DNA from: Bacteriovoracaceae bacterium UBA4097
GTDB taxonomy: Bacteria; Bdellovibrionota; Bacteriovoracia; Bacteriovoracales; Bacteriovoracaceae
Length of the DNA stretch: 13,266 bases
Assembly: GCA_002381765.1 (NCBI GenBank)
Contig: DFXX01000083.1
Coordinates: forward strand, 1-13,266
Reading direction: 5' to 3'
Under the pieces are notes generated by a model. The model saw only the letters and a program-made list of their open reading frames with translations. It made no database searches and was not told where the DNA came from. Below are positions 1 through 7,844 of the stretch, piece after piece. A program made the position numbers and the translations under genes. How positions within the stretch are numbered: the first letter of the stretch is position 1; each line of letters opens with the position of its first letter.

Positions 1-128
1 TAATTTAGATGCGATAGCCCTGTACCTGACACCTTTTCAAGTATGAAAAATAAACAGGGAGATAATAAGATTTCTTAAATTTAGATCTCCTTAAACTGAA
101 ATGGAAAAAATTCTGATAGAAGAAAGTC
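1..128. other. Non-coding left edge upstream of the kinase gene
   Basis: AT-rich stretch with no convincing gene. A 6-bp inverted repeat (CCCTGT at 18-23, ACAGGG at 54-59) encloses the sequence TACCTGACACC. I recall this kind of string as a dispersed intergenic motif in several bacterial genomes, but cannot confirm it here. An in-frame TAG at 117-119 lies 9 bases before the kinase ATG, so the kinase cannot extend upstream. I see no clear sigma70 promoter; TTAAAC at 91-96 and TGATAG at 114-119 are 17 bp apart but match the consensus poorly. Confidence 0.5.
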
Positions 129-1478
129 ATGATAACGAGAAAACAGAAAATTGAAAACCTTCTTAGGTTAGAAGTGGCTTCGAAGAGTCCGCAAAGTTGC
201 GTGGGCTTTTTGTTTTTCTCTCTCTTTATATTCATCTATGGATTCAACTGTGAAAGATTCCTACCTATCATTAAGTTCGCAATGGTCGTTGTCTTCTTTG
301 TTGCCATCTTAAGAATTCTCTTTGTAAAAAAAATTAATCTTAAAAGAAGCATGACGAAGAAGGAATGGCATACCATAATTTCATTCGTCTGGATTAATAC
401 CATCGCCTGGTCCCTCACATTCAGCCTTGCTACTTATGAGCTAAATTTAAGTGGGCTTAACTTTATATTAGTTATGGTCATGCTTTCGGGATTTCTAGCG
501 ACTTCTTTAGTTACACTTGCCTATCACCCGATACTCTTTCTCCCTTTTCAATTCACCCTCTTACTCCCACAACTGGGAATTTTTCTTTATTATTGTTTTG
601 GTCCAGATAAAATAGATGCACTTCCTTTAATTCCAATGTTCTTGATGTATCTAGGCTATCAACTTAATCAACTGAATTCCGTAAGAAGAGAGGCCATTGA
701 AAGATTCTCTCATCAACTGGATCTTGAACAATCATACGAGGATTTGAAGGTAAGTACGATTCAACTGGTTCATACTTCTAGACTCGCCGCTCTGGGAGAA
801 ATGTCGGCAGGGATGGCCCATGAAGTTAATAATCCTTTGGCCATTATTTCTGGAAGCATCCAACAAATTGAAAAACAATTTTCAAAACCAGACTTAGATA
901 TCAATCGAATCCTTGCTCTTTCGGCCAAGATTCAAAGTGCAGTAGGACGAGTAACAAATATCATCAGGGGTCTAAGGCATTTTTCTCAACAATCGGATAA
1001 TCTTCCAAAGGTCGTGACTCCACTCTCAGAAATTATCCGGGAAACCATGAGTTTTTGTCACGAGCTACTAACTGTTAGACACATAAGGCTCATCATTGAT
1101 GATATTCCTCAAGTGGACGTAAATTGTCATTCGGTCCAGGTATCTCAGGTACTTATCAATTTAATAAAAAATGCAGAAGACGCACTGGAGGATGAACTAG
1201 ACCCTTCTAAAAGATGGATACGTATTTCCTGTCTTCACTTCAATGATATTATTTCAATAAATGTTTCTAATGGTGGGCCAGAAATTCCAGAAGAGTCGAG
1301 GACTAAGATCTTTCAACCTTTCTTTACCACAAAAATCATTGGCAAAGGCACTGGCCTGGGCCTGAGTATCTCAAAGGGAATTATGAAAGAGCACGGTGGT
1401 GATTTAGTTTTTGACTCCACTGCCGAATTTACGACATTCGCCTTACAGCTGCCTCTTCAAAGTGTTGTTCACCAATAG
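129..1478 (+). CDS. Membrane-bound sensor histidine kinase (HisKA/HATPase_c)
   Basis: A 449-aa inner-membrane kinase that should autophosphorylate on His and pass the phosphate to an unidentified response regulator. About six hydrophobic segments lie at residues ~25-39, 45-66, 82-102, 109-131, 134-157 and 163-178. A short helical linker follows (~180-215), with no HAMP or PAS domain visible. The HisKA H-box reads GEMSAGMAHEVNNPLAI with the phosphoacceptor at H231. The ATPase domain has an N-box (NLIKNAEDAL, N344/N348), a divergent G1 box (VSNGGPEIP, ~379-387), the F-box IFQPFFTTK (394-402) and the G2 box GKGTGLGLSIS (405-415). The ATG is forced by an in-frame stop 9 bases upstream; the ribosome site is only a weak purine run (AGAAGAAAG). 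No receiver gene is adjacent, so it is an orphan in this window, and the membrane sensor region does not reveal a ligand. Confidence 0.96.
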   Translation: MITRKQKIENLLRLEVASKSPQSCVGFLFFSLFIFIYGFNCERFLPIIKFAMVVVFFVAILRILFVKKINLKRSMTKKEWHTIISFVWINTIAWSLTFSLATYELNLSGLNFILVMVMLSGFLATSLVTLAYHPILFLPFQFTLLLPQLGIFLYYCFGPDKIDALPLIPMFLMYLGYQLNQLNSVRREAIERFSHQLDLEQSYEDLKVSTIQLVHTSRLAALGEMSAGMAHEVNNPLAIISGSIQQIEKQFSKPDLDINRILALSAKIQSAVGRVTNIIRGLRHFSQQSDNLPKVVTPLSEIIRETMSFCHELLTVRHIRLIIDDIPQVDVNCHSVQVSQVLINLIKNAEDALEDELDPSKRWIRISCLHFNDIISINVSNGGPEIPEESRTKIFQPFFTTKIIGKGTGLGLSISKGIMKEHGGDLVFDSTAEFTTFALQLPLQSVVHQ

Positions 1479-1582
1479 CCTTAATACTTTAGCTCTCTGG
1501 TCGTGAACAAGAGCAAGTTGATGATGAGAGATAAAAGCTCTAGTCTTTTTTATGTTTCTTTCTCTTCACAAGGAGTAAGACC
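1479..1582 (+). other. Leader region of the DUF748-like gene with weak hairpins
   Basis: An imperfect inverted repeat pairs 1487-1497 with 1526-1537 (ten pairs, one mismatch, one bulge). AAAAG at 1533-1537 can alternatively pair with CTTTT at 1545-1549. A six-T run at 1546-1551 follows, so a weak terminator or attenuator-like structure after the kinase is possible but unconvincing. The 9-mer AAAAGCTCT occurs at 1533-1541 and again at 1594-1602. The region ends in the AAGGAG ribosome site at 1570-1575. Confidence 0.35.
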
Positions 1583-1585
1583 ATT
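1570..1585 (+). promoter_or_regulatory. Shine-Dalgarno placing an AUU start codon
   Basis: AAGGAG at 1570-1575 is a textbook ribosome site. Seven bases later comes ATT (1583-1585), in frame with the downstream gene, and no ATG, GTG or TTG in that frame lies at a usable distance. The first conventional start, TTG at 1646, has AGGAAG only one base before it, which is too close, and using it would delete the membrane anchor. This site therefore decides the start. Confidence 0.7.
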
Positions 1586-3712
1586 AAACATAAAAAAGCT
1601 CTTTCCCTAACACTCGGTATTCTTCTCGTTGTCATAATAGGAAGCTTGATTTTCCTGGATAGAATTATTGAGAAAACTGCTAATAATTTTCTCGATCCCA
1701 TAAATGAATCATTCAGAGCACAAATAAGTTCGGTAGATATCGATTATTCACAAGGCAGGATGACTTTTGCCATCAATGCGAAGAATCGCAAGACAGGAGA
1801 TGAAATTCTCAATGTAAAAGAGATTACGGCTGATTATGATTTTGGTGATGGTTTAAAGATCATGGTCAATGATATCAAGCTAGCGGTTAATCATAACACC
1901 ATCAATGAACTTCAAGAGATGACAGAGGATGCTGGGGGGACCCAAAAATCAGAAAAAGAAAATGCGAAAAGTTCAGACGCCCCACCTCTGGGTCTTCTTT
2001 CAGAATTTCAACTTAATAACCTTGAAATCACTCTTCCAGATGCAAAACTTCGATCTCGAATTGAGAACATTTCAGTCAATTTCAATAAAGGCACGGGAAA
2101 GATAACTAGCATCACCGCCACTCATGATAAAGATGATCTTCGTTTTATCAATATACCTGAAATAGCACTTCGTTTTTCTGAGAAGTTTTTCTCTCAAGAA
2201 CTTAAAAACGTGAGTATTCGTATAGAAGATCCTGCGATTAAACTTAATCAGGATCTTTTAAATGCCTTTAAAAATGCTCTCCCCCAATCTCGTCAGGCCC
2301 AAATGGCCCCTCCAAAAAAAGAAACATCAAACTCATCCTCCCCCCTCTCTATGCTAGAAGCGTTCAGCGTAAATAACTTCAACCTCGAAGTTATCGGAAA
2401 AACCAACCTTAGTGCTAAGATGAACTCTCTCTTGGTTGATATGAAGGAAGGTAAGGGGCGAATCGACAATATGACTGCCAGTTTTCCGAATTCAGAAGTT
2501 ATGAGTGTTGAGAATATACTATTAAGATTTGATCAGAATGCGCTGATTGCAGGAAAAGATGCTCAATTAAGTTTCAGTGTTAAGGGAACCGAAGTCAATA
2601 TTACTCAAAGTGCACTTGATGCATTTAAAGGTCTACCTAATCCTCCAAAGTCCTCACCCGATGATGAAACAAAAGATGAATCAAATTCCTCTCCACTCAA
2701 GCAACTTAAAAGTGTTTCTATGATTGATACACGCTTTCTCCTGCATCCTCAGGGCGTAATGACAGAGATCGATAACATCACTGCTAACATAAATGAAGGG
2801 CAGGCACAAATTGGAGAGATCAATTCATCGCTTATAAAAAATGGGAAAAAGGTTTTAAGAGTCGAAGAGATTACAGTTGGATTTGATCCAGAGAAATTAA
2901 ATGGCCCAGAAAAACCAGAGCTTAACATTGCTGTGATCGATACTCATTTAAGAGTCAGTAATGAACTTCTGAATAATTTTAAGCAAGAAGCCCAGGAAGC
3001 TGGAGACGAAGGAGAAGAAAAAGCCAAAGAAGCACCTACTCCTCTACCCGTCGTGATATCCAGGATCCTCATCGGCGACGCTAAGGTGAGTTTTCTAGAT
3101 TATCCAGGAATTGGTAAACAGAAACATCTCACTATTAATGAAATTTTTGGAAATATCTATAACATTACCCTGGAGCCGGGAACCCCCTTAGGCAGCTTTG
3201 CCTTCAATGCTACCTTTGAAGGCGACAGTAAATTCATGACCGATGGAAGTCTCGATCTCGCAGCCGCGCCTCTGGAGTGGAGTGCTAACTGGAAGCTCTT
3301 AAATTTCGATATGAGAAAATTGAATAAAGAACTTAGAGCAAGAATTCCCCTGACCTTTAGTGAGGGAGTACTTGACTTCTATGGCGAGGCGATTCAGCAG
3401 GATGATAAGATTGTGGGTTATGTGAAACCCGTATTGGAAGAAGGTGAGTATTTTGGCAATGAAGATGAGTTTAAGGGAGTCAGACATTTTCTGGCAGAGA
3501 CCTTTGCGACCTTCACCAATTGGATTTTCGAAAGAAATGAAAGCGACACCGTGGCCACACAAATCCCCTTCGTGATCGAAGACGGCAAATTTGATACCAA
3601 ACTAGGTGAAGCTGCCTGGAATGCGATCAAGCATGGTTTAACCGAGACCGATAAGGTAGAGCGCGGATTAGAGGAAGATTATCAGTTAAAAGAGGCCCAG
3701 GAAGAAGATTAA
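1583..3712 (+). CDS. Membrane-anchored AsmA-like protein with DUF748-like C-terminus, AUU start
   Basis: A 709-aa envelope protein if read from ATT 1583. It opens with a short basic stretch (KHKK), then one hydrophobic helix (~6-27), giving an inner-membrane anchor with the rest in the periplasm. Four related ~100-residue blocks follow: ~45-115, 135-230, 253-350 and 370-468. Three of them begin with a P/S-rich SPLxxL-type motif and all end in a motif like N-x-x-LLNAFK. Acidic or Ser/Pro-rich linkers separate them. The last ~225 residues resemble DUF748 of the AsmA-like superfamily, with GSLDLAAAPLEW, then IVGYVKPVLEEGEYF, TNWIFER and DTVATQIPF. Related large repeat proteins bridge the periplasm or move lipids; that role is inference here. 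It lies 104 bases after the kinase on the same strand. Starting at TTG 1646 would give 688 aa and remove the anchor. Confidence 0.85.
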   Translation: MKHKKALSLTLGILLVVIIGSLIFLDRIIEKTANNFLDPINESFRAQISSVDIDYSQGRMTFAINAKNRKTGDEILNVKEITADYDFGDGLKIMVNDIKLAVNHNTINELQEMTEDAGGTQKSEKENAKSSDAPPLGLLSEFQLNNLEITLPDAKLRSRIENISVNFNKGTGKITSITATHDKDDLRFINIPEIALRFSEKFFSQELKNVSIRIEDPAIKLNQDLLNAFKNALPQSRQAQMAPPKKETSNSSSPLSMLEAFSVNNFNLEVIGKTNLSAKMNSLLVDMKEGKGRIDNMTASFPNSEVMSVENILLRFDQNALIAGKDAQLSFSVKGTEVNITQSALDAFKGLPNPPKSSPDDETKDESNSSPLKQLKSVSMIDTRFLLHPQGVMTEIDNITANINEGQAQIGEINSSLIKNGKKVLRVEEITVGFDPEKLNGPEKPELNIAVIDTHLRVSNELLNNFKQEAQEAGDEGEEKAKEAPTPLPVVISRILIGDAKVSFLDYPGIGKQKHLTINEIFGNIYNITLEPGTPLGSFAFNATFEGDSKFMTDGSLDLAAAPLEWSANWKLLNFDMRKLNKELRARIPLTFSEGVLDFYGEAIQQDDKIVGYVKPVLEEGEYFGNEDEFKGVRHFLAETFATFTNWIFERNESDTVATQIPFVIEDGKFDTKLGEAAWNAIKHGLTETDKVERGLEEDYQLKEAQEED

Positions 3713-3909
3713 GTGGCCGTAAAAACTGTCACTAGATAAATAAAAATCCATAAACCGACTAAAGCTTATCAGTCTAACTTGCTGATTTATAATAATAAAA
3801 ATCTTCCCCCTCTTCATCTTTATCCCAAAGCATGCCATAATGATCTCAGGTTCTGCTTCTGTCATTATGTAATTAAATTATATTTACCTTCACTACAAAG
3901 GATCTGTTT
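3713..3909. other. Intergenic region with an 8-bp inverted repeat
   Basis: No gene is visible. ATCAG...CTGAT at ~3767-3785 could form a weak hairpin after the DUF748-like gene, but it lacks a GC-rich stem. A perfect 8-bp inverted repeat, CATAATGA at 3836-3843 and TCATTATG at 3862-3869 with an 18-base spacer, precedes an AT-rich stretch containing TATATT. It could be an operator or promoter-proximal site for the small gene at 3910, but nothing identifies a regulator. Confidence 0.4.
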
Positions 3910-4131
3910 ATGAAAAACAATCTTGGACGTGATTATTTCTTATTGGCCCATGTGGACCTGGAAAAGGTGCGCTTTAGCGAAGGTGCTGAGTTAGGAATTG
4001 AGTTCACCAATGAAATTGATGCCTGGAATAAAATGGCCTTTAAATTCAGAGGTTCTCGGTGGACCGATCTAAAATACGCCCGAAAGGATCTTAATCCCCT
4101 TATCTACAGTGTCAGATCCAGAGTTGAATAA
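3910..4131 (+). CDS. Small protein of unknown function (73 aa)
   Basis: I do not recognise this protein. It looks real because it has its own ribosome site (AAAGGAT, six bases before the ATG) and a complete stop, ends eight bases before a strong hairpin, and has a balanced soluble composition unlike a chance frame. There is no signal peptide, membrane segment or Cys. The N-terminal half (HVDLEKVRFSEGAELGIEF) could form beta strands, and the C-terminal half is basic with aromatic residues (FKFRGSRWTDLKYARKDLNP). That charge pattern could suit nucleic-acid or protein binding, but this is a guess. It is probably monocistronic: an intergenic gap lies upstream and a convergent gene downstream. Confidence 0.65.
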   Translation: MKNNLGRDYFLLAHVDLEKVRFSEGAELGIEFTNEIDAWNKMAFKFRGSRWTDLKYARKDLNPLIYSVRSRVE

Positions 4132-4138
4132 TTATGAT

Positions 4139-4164
4139 AAGTCGACCTATTCTTAGGTCGACTT
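4139..4164. terminator. Hairpin between convergent genes, likely bidirectional terminator
   Basis: A perfect 11-bp inverted repeat, AAGTCGACCTA (4139-4149) and TAGGTCGACTT (4154-4164), has a four-base loop. On the plus strand it is followed by CCTTTACTT. On the minus strand the stem's own A/T end runs into TTATCATAATT. It sits exactly between the stop of the 73-aa gene (4131) and the stop of the 1199-aa minus-strand gene (4168). The U-tracts are short, so termination efficiency is uncertain. Confidence 0.75.
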
Positions 4165-4167
4165 CCT

Positions 4168-7100
4168 TTACTTACGGCAGATAGAAGCTTCTGGATCTTT
4201 CTCACAGAGATATTTTCTTAATTCAGCATTCTCGGCCTTCACACTAGCTAGCTCACGAGTCATCTCTTCATTACTATGAAAGAGTTCCTTAAATAAAGCG
4301 TGTAATTCTTTGACCGCATTGATAAGCATATAAGTAAGTGCTCCATAATTTACCGCCTTAATTTCGGTGTCGTATTCATCATCCGGGTGAAGCTTGACCT
4401 GCTTTTTCATGATAATCTGAGGAGCGGTTTGCTCAACCTTCTGAGCAATCAATCCAAGCTGAGGTTTACCATCCTTGGGTAGGCCACCCCGTCCATTATA
4501 GGTGAAGTGAACAGGGTCGATTCCTGATAATTCATTTAACCCCAGAGTAAAAGGAATTACGTTTTCCTTGAGCCTTTCATCGGAAGCACAGTTACCGACA
4601 CTTCCTCCACTGTAGTAAACACAACCCCAGGCCCTGAAATTCCCTGCTACATCCAGCATATGAGCTGGATCAACAAGACCAACACCGACATTACCAGTTC
4701 TTTTTATGGTAACTAGATGGCTGGTCAATCCAATACCATCAGATGCACTATTAGCGACTCGCAAAGAATCATTTTCATAGTATAGAAGACGCATATCATA
4801 GTCTTCAGAGGAAGCACTTTTAAAATCAATAAAGCCCTTAACCTCTGGTTGATTGATAGATGCGTTTCCTCTATATAATTCAAACTCACCCGGGGCTATG
4901 GAGCCAATGGATGAGTTTGGACCTCCCATTAAGAAAACTGGTGTAGCATCAGTTCTAACAATATGAAGCCTTCCTTGAGGGGTAGATGTACCTATACCTA
5001 CCCGACCTTCTTTTGTTACAGTAAAGAGATTTGTCCAGTCCAGATTAAGTCCCTTCTCCCAAACTCCCCAAGTATCTGAGACAGGACGAACACCGTAAGC
5101 AAAAGCACCCGTGTTCACATCATCGCTGCCATTATAAGGAGTATATATATCTAAGTTTGGTGAACCCGTATCTTTAATAAGCGATATGCCTTCAGCATCT
5201 AGACTCATATTCTTTAACGTCAGCTGAAAGCCGGGCGTTACTGTCCCAATCCCAATTTTTCCTCCATTGTAGTAAACATTAGGGCCAGACTTACTCCAAT
5301 GGGCATTACTCTGAATAGATGTATTGGTTGCTATGATTTGTCCCTCAAGTTTGGCCAGTGCTTCCATTAAGGTATCGGTCGCGGCCAAGGGAAGTGAAGC
5401 CCCCACAGTATAGCCACTTAAGAGAGCATTCCTGACTCGGGAATCAAGAAAATAAAGATTTCCTCCTTCGGGAACAGCCGAAGTCGTTAAGCTCTGCCAG
5501 GTTTTGTCACCACGATAATACTGAGTAGCTGTTCCAGCCGTGAGTGTTCCTTCTTTTGCATTAAACTGAGTTTGAATATTTGATGTAACTCCATTGAGAT
5601 ATTCAAACTCAGTATTGTCGATACTTCCATTACCAATCTTTGTGGCGGCCAGAGATGTGATAGTTGGATTTGGATAGGTTCCACTGAGATCTCCACCAGC
5701 TGTCCCTGTTGGGGAGCCTCCTCCTGAAGGAGTGGTCCAACTCATATTCCCGGAACCATCAACGGTTAAAACCTGACCGGCAGTTCCTAAGGTTGAAGGA
5801 AGATTAAAGGTAATTGTTGAACCTAGTGCATCGGGGGCCTTCAGTTCTACAAAATTACTTGTGGTAGATTTAAATCTGAGTCTTCCCTCAAGATTCTCAT
5901 CCCCCACCACATGAAGTTTGGCCGATGGAGCTGTTGAACCTATCCCCACATTTCCATTGGAATGAATTCTCATTTTTTCAGATCTTGAAGAGCTTGCATT
6001 AGTAGTCGTCTCAAAAATGAGTCTTGATCCTCTCGTGGAACTTGAATGATTTTCTCCTGCAACGACTTCTATCGCCGTATTGGTGGTCCCTGTGCCAGAG
6101 CCATCATGGGCCCTGAAATAAATTCCCCCGATGGTGTCCCCTGAAGTGGCAGCCGTCTGAGTTGCCAAACTCCCTCGGGTTCTTGTCATCATGATAGCAG
6201 AACCGTCATACTGATTATTTGAGGAATGAAGGAATCGACCTTGAAAGGAAGAAGAACTCTGCACATCTAGAGTAAACGATGGTGCCGTTGTTCCAATCCC
6301 AACGACCCCTCGGTTAAAATAAACATCAGCTCCTCGATCAGTCCATTGAGAAGTGCTACTACTCACGACTCTACTGTCGACATAGGACTTTGTGGCGGCA
6401 TCGCTACTCACTGTAGGTTCAGCGAGATTGGTAATTTTATTTCCGCCTAAATTAAGTAGACCCGTCATGGTTCTAGAACCATCTAAAAGAACATAGTTCG
6501 ATTGACCGGTACTTGCTGCTGTGGTCTGGGCCTCTAATTTTCCCAATGCTTGCAGCAGAGTATCCGTTGCGGCCAGTGGTATGGCAGTTCCGGTTGAATA
6601 TCCCGAGAGCAAAGCTTGCATAGCGCGAGCATTGGTAAAATAAAGGGAAGTGCCTTCTGGAATGACTGAAGTGTTTAGGGCCTGCCAAGTTTTATCACCA
6701 CGATAATACTGCGTTGTCGTGCCTGAAGTTATAACTCCTTCTTTACCAGCAAGATCAGTGGTGAGATTTTGAATTTTCGATTGAGCGATGCCTGCAGAAG
6801 TCGAGATATCTGCATTCACAATACTTCCATCGGCAATCTGATTAGAGGTAACCGAACCATTGGCAAGTTCATTACTCGTGATAGAGCCAGAACTTACAGT
6901 TGAGGCCACTTCATCAGGGGCAACTACCCATATTGAATTTACCGCATCCCATTTCAAGACATCACCATCTTGAATACCTACGGCATCGACATTCTCTATT
7001 TCATCAAGCTTTGATCCAGTGAGCTTACCACTTGCTTTTTGAAGCATACTCCACGAATAGTCTCCAGCGAAGGGAACTACACTTCCCTGTCTTGAGTTAA

Positions 7101-7767
7101 AACTGGATACAGTATTGTGACCTACTGGGATTCTCTCCCAGTCATTACCATTGAACATGGCCCAATCGCCCAGAGCAAAAGAGATAGCCCCTGATCCGAA
7201 ATTTTGGGTCCCAGCGGTAGTGACAATATAGTAGGTTCCTGCAACTGCTCCAGTGGCATTGATATTGGGAGTGTCAGTTGAAGCATTGTATGTTCCTGCA
7301 TAGACTTGATTATTAGTGATGCTCGCTGGGGCCCAACTACTTCCATTAAATGTTAAAACTTGTCCGGCACTCGCCCCCATATGATGAAGTTTGGCCGCAG
7401 TCACTTGACCATTTTTAAGTTCAAAACTCATAGGAAAGGTGCTACTTCCATGCGCATTGGAGATGATGAGGTTGTAGCTCTCCCCTACTATGATCCCAAC
7501 AGCATCTTTGAAATTAAGAACAAGTTGCGCGGAAGATTTTGAATCAATTTCAACTGCATGTTCAGATTCTCCTACCAACTTTGCAGAATGGACTTCGTTA
7601 AAATGATTACCAGAAACGATCAACTGATTGTTTTGAACAACAAGACTACTCACCGCGGGACGGGCAGTGGGATCTAGTTTGAGTTTTCCATAACTCACGG
7701 TGATCCTGCCAGGTTGGCAAGCGCTGAGGAGATTTATCAAGAGAAAGATGCTTAAGGTTGTCTTCAT
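4168..7767 (-). CDS. Surface lipoprotein with tail-fibre repeats and C-terminal peptidase S74 chaperone domain
   Basis: A 1199-aa lipoprotein and likely surface fibre. The signal peptide ends in lipobox LLSAC (Cys17, then Gln, not an Asp retention signal), so outer-membrane anchoring is expected. An IPT/TIG-like beta domain may occupy ~38-115. Tail-fibre modules follow: YAGTYNAS...GDWAMFNGNDWERI (~156-213), a 71-residue RGDKTW module present twice (344-414 and 740-810), and the GNKITNLAEP...DAATKSYVD motif (~442-464). Five stalk motifs of the type GxVGIGTxxP...LxV begin near 487, 605, 836, 921 and 1025. The C-terminus is a peptidase S74 intramolecular chaperone with SDERLKENV (candidate catalytic Ser1062), GLIAQKVE and a terminal coiled coil. 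Family knowledge says it drives trimerisation and cleaves itself off before that Ser. No Shine-Dalgarno is evident. It lies 77 bases downstream of its paralogue. Confidence 0.9.
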   Translation of the reverse strand: MKTTLSIFLLINLLSACQPGRITVSYGKLKLDPTARPAVSSLVVQNNQLIVSGNHFNEVHSAKLVGESEHAVEIDSKSSAQLVLNFKDAVGIIVGESYNLIISNAHGSSTFPMSFELKNGQVTAAKLHHMGASAGQVLTFNGSSWAPASITNNQVYAGTYNASTDTPNINATGAVAGTYYIVTTAGTQNFGSGAISFALGDWAMFNGNDWERIPVGHNTVSSFNSRQGSVVPFAGDYSWSMLQKASGKLTGSKLDEIENVDAVGIQDGDVLKWDAVNSIWVVAPDEVASTVSSGSITSNELANGSVTSNQIADGSIVNADISTSAGIAQSKIQNLTTDLAGKEGVITSGTTTQYYRGDKTWQALNTSVIPEGTSLYFTNARAMQALLSGYSTGTAIPLAATDTLLQALGKLEAQTTAASTGQSNYVLLDGSRTMTGLLNLGGNKITNLAEPTVSSDAATKSYVDSRVVSSSTSQWTDRGADVYFNRGVVGIGTTAPSFTLDVQSSSSFQGRFLHSSNNQYDGSAIMMTRTRGSLATQTAATSGDTIGGIYFRAHDGSGTGTTNTAIEVVAGENHSSSTRGSRLIFETTTNASSSRSEKMRIHSNGNVGIGSTAPSAKLHVVGDENLEGRLRFKSTTSNFVELKAPDALGSTITFNLPSTLGTAGQVLTVDGSGNMSWTTPSGGGSPTGTAGGDLSGTYPNPTITSLAATKIGNGSIDNTEFEYLNGVTSNIQTQFNAKEGTLTAGTATQYYRGDKTWQSLTTSAVPEGGNLYFLDSRVRNALLSGYTVGASLPLAATDTLMEALAKLEGQIIATNTSIQSNAHWSKSGPNVYYNGGKIGIGTVTPGFQLTLKNMSLDAEGISLIKDTGSPNLDIYTPYNGSDDVNTGAFAYGVRPVSDTWGVWEKGLNLDWTNLFTVTKEGRVGIGTSTPQGRLHIVRTDATPVFLMGGPNSSIGSIAPGEFELYRGNASINQPEVKGFIDFKSASSEDYDMRLLYYENDSLRVANSASDGIGLTSHLVTIKRTGNVGVGLVDPAHMLDVAGNFRAWGCVYYSGGSVGNCASDERLKENVIPFTLGLNELSGIDPVHFTYNGRGGLPKDGKPQLGLIAQKVEQTAPQIIMKKQVKLHPDDEYDTEIKAVNYGALTYMLINAVKELHALFKELFHSNEEMTRELASVKAENAELRKYLCEKDPEASICRK
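5338..5550 (-). repeat. Internal RGDKTW fibre module, second copy
   Basis: Residues 740-810 of the 1199-aa protein repeat residues 344-414 (6738-6526) without gaps: TQYYRGDKTWQ, then PEG, LYF, ALLSGY, PLAATDTL and AL-KLE occur at the same spacing. The 911-aa paralogue carries one copy (~339-409) whose LYFLDSRVR is identical to this second copy rather than the first (LYFTNARAM). The repeats are visible only at protein level; the DNA has diverged. Confidence 0.85.
6526..6738 (-). repeat. Internal RGDKTW fibre module, first copy
   Basis: Residues 344-414 of the 1199-aa S74 lipoprotein, partner of the copy at 5550-5338. It lies at the end of the N-terminal region shared with the 911-aa paralogue. 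Confidence 0.85.
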
Positions 7768-7820
7768 TCTGATGGGCCATATCGACGTTTTTATTAAAAA
7801 TCTTAAGAGAAACTTAAAAC
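7768..7820 (-). promoter_or_regulatory. Conserved upstream element of the 1199-aa S74 gene
   Basis: Immediately before the ATG, this stretch aligns without gaps to the DNA before the 911-aa paralogue (10581-10633), at roughly 70% of positions. It contains the palindrome TTAAG-N5-CTTAA at 7803-7817 and TCGAC at 7782-7786, both at the same offset from the start codon as in the paralogue. No Shine-Dalgarno is visible. A promoter or operator is likely, but I cannot assign -35 and -10 boxes. Confidence 0.6.
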
Positions 7821-7844
7821 ATTTTCATATGTATTAATCATTAT

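Noticed and set aside
5..418. Two minus-strand frames over the start of the kinase gene
   Set aside because: They are opposite-strand shadows of the hydrophobic membrane segments, and neither has a ribosome site or recognisable domain.
1552..1578. An 8-codon frame (ATG 1552 to TAA 1576-1578) whose stop overlaps the AAGGAG ribosome site, possibly a coupled leader peptide
   Set aside because: It has no ribosome site of its own and follows a T-run directly. The overlap can arise by chance, because AAGGAGTAA reads as two codons and a stop.
3299..3630. Minus-strand frames inside the DUF748-like gene
   Set aside because: The plus frame carries the recognisable domain, and the two minus frames overlap one another without ribosome sites.
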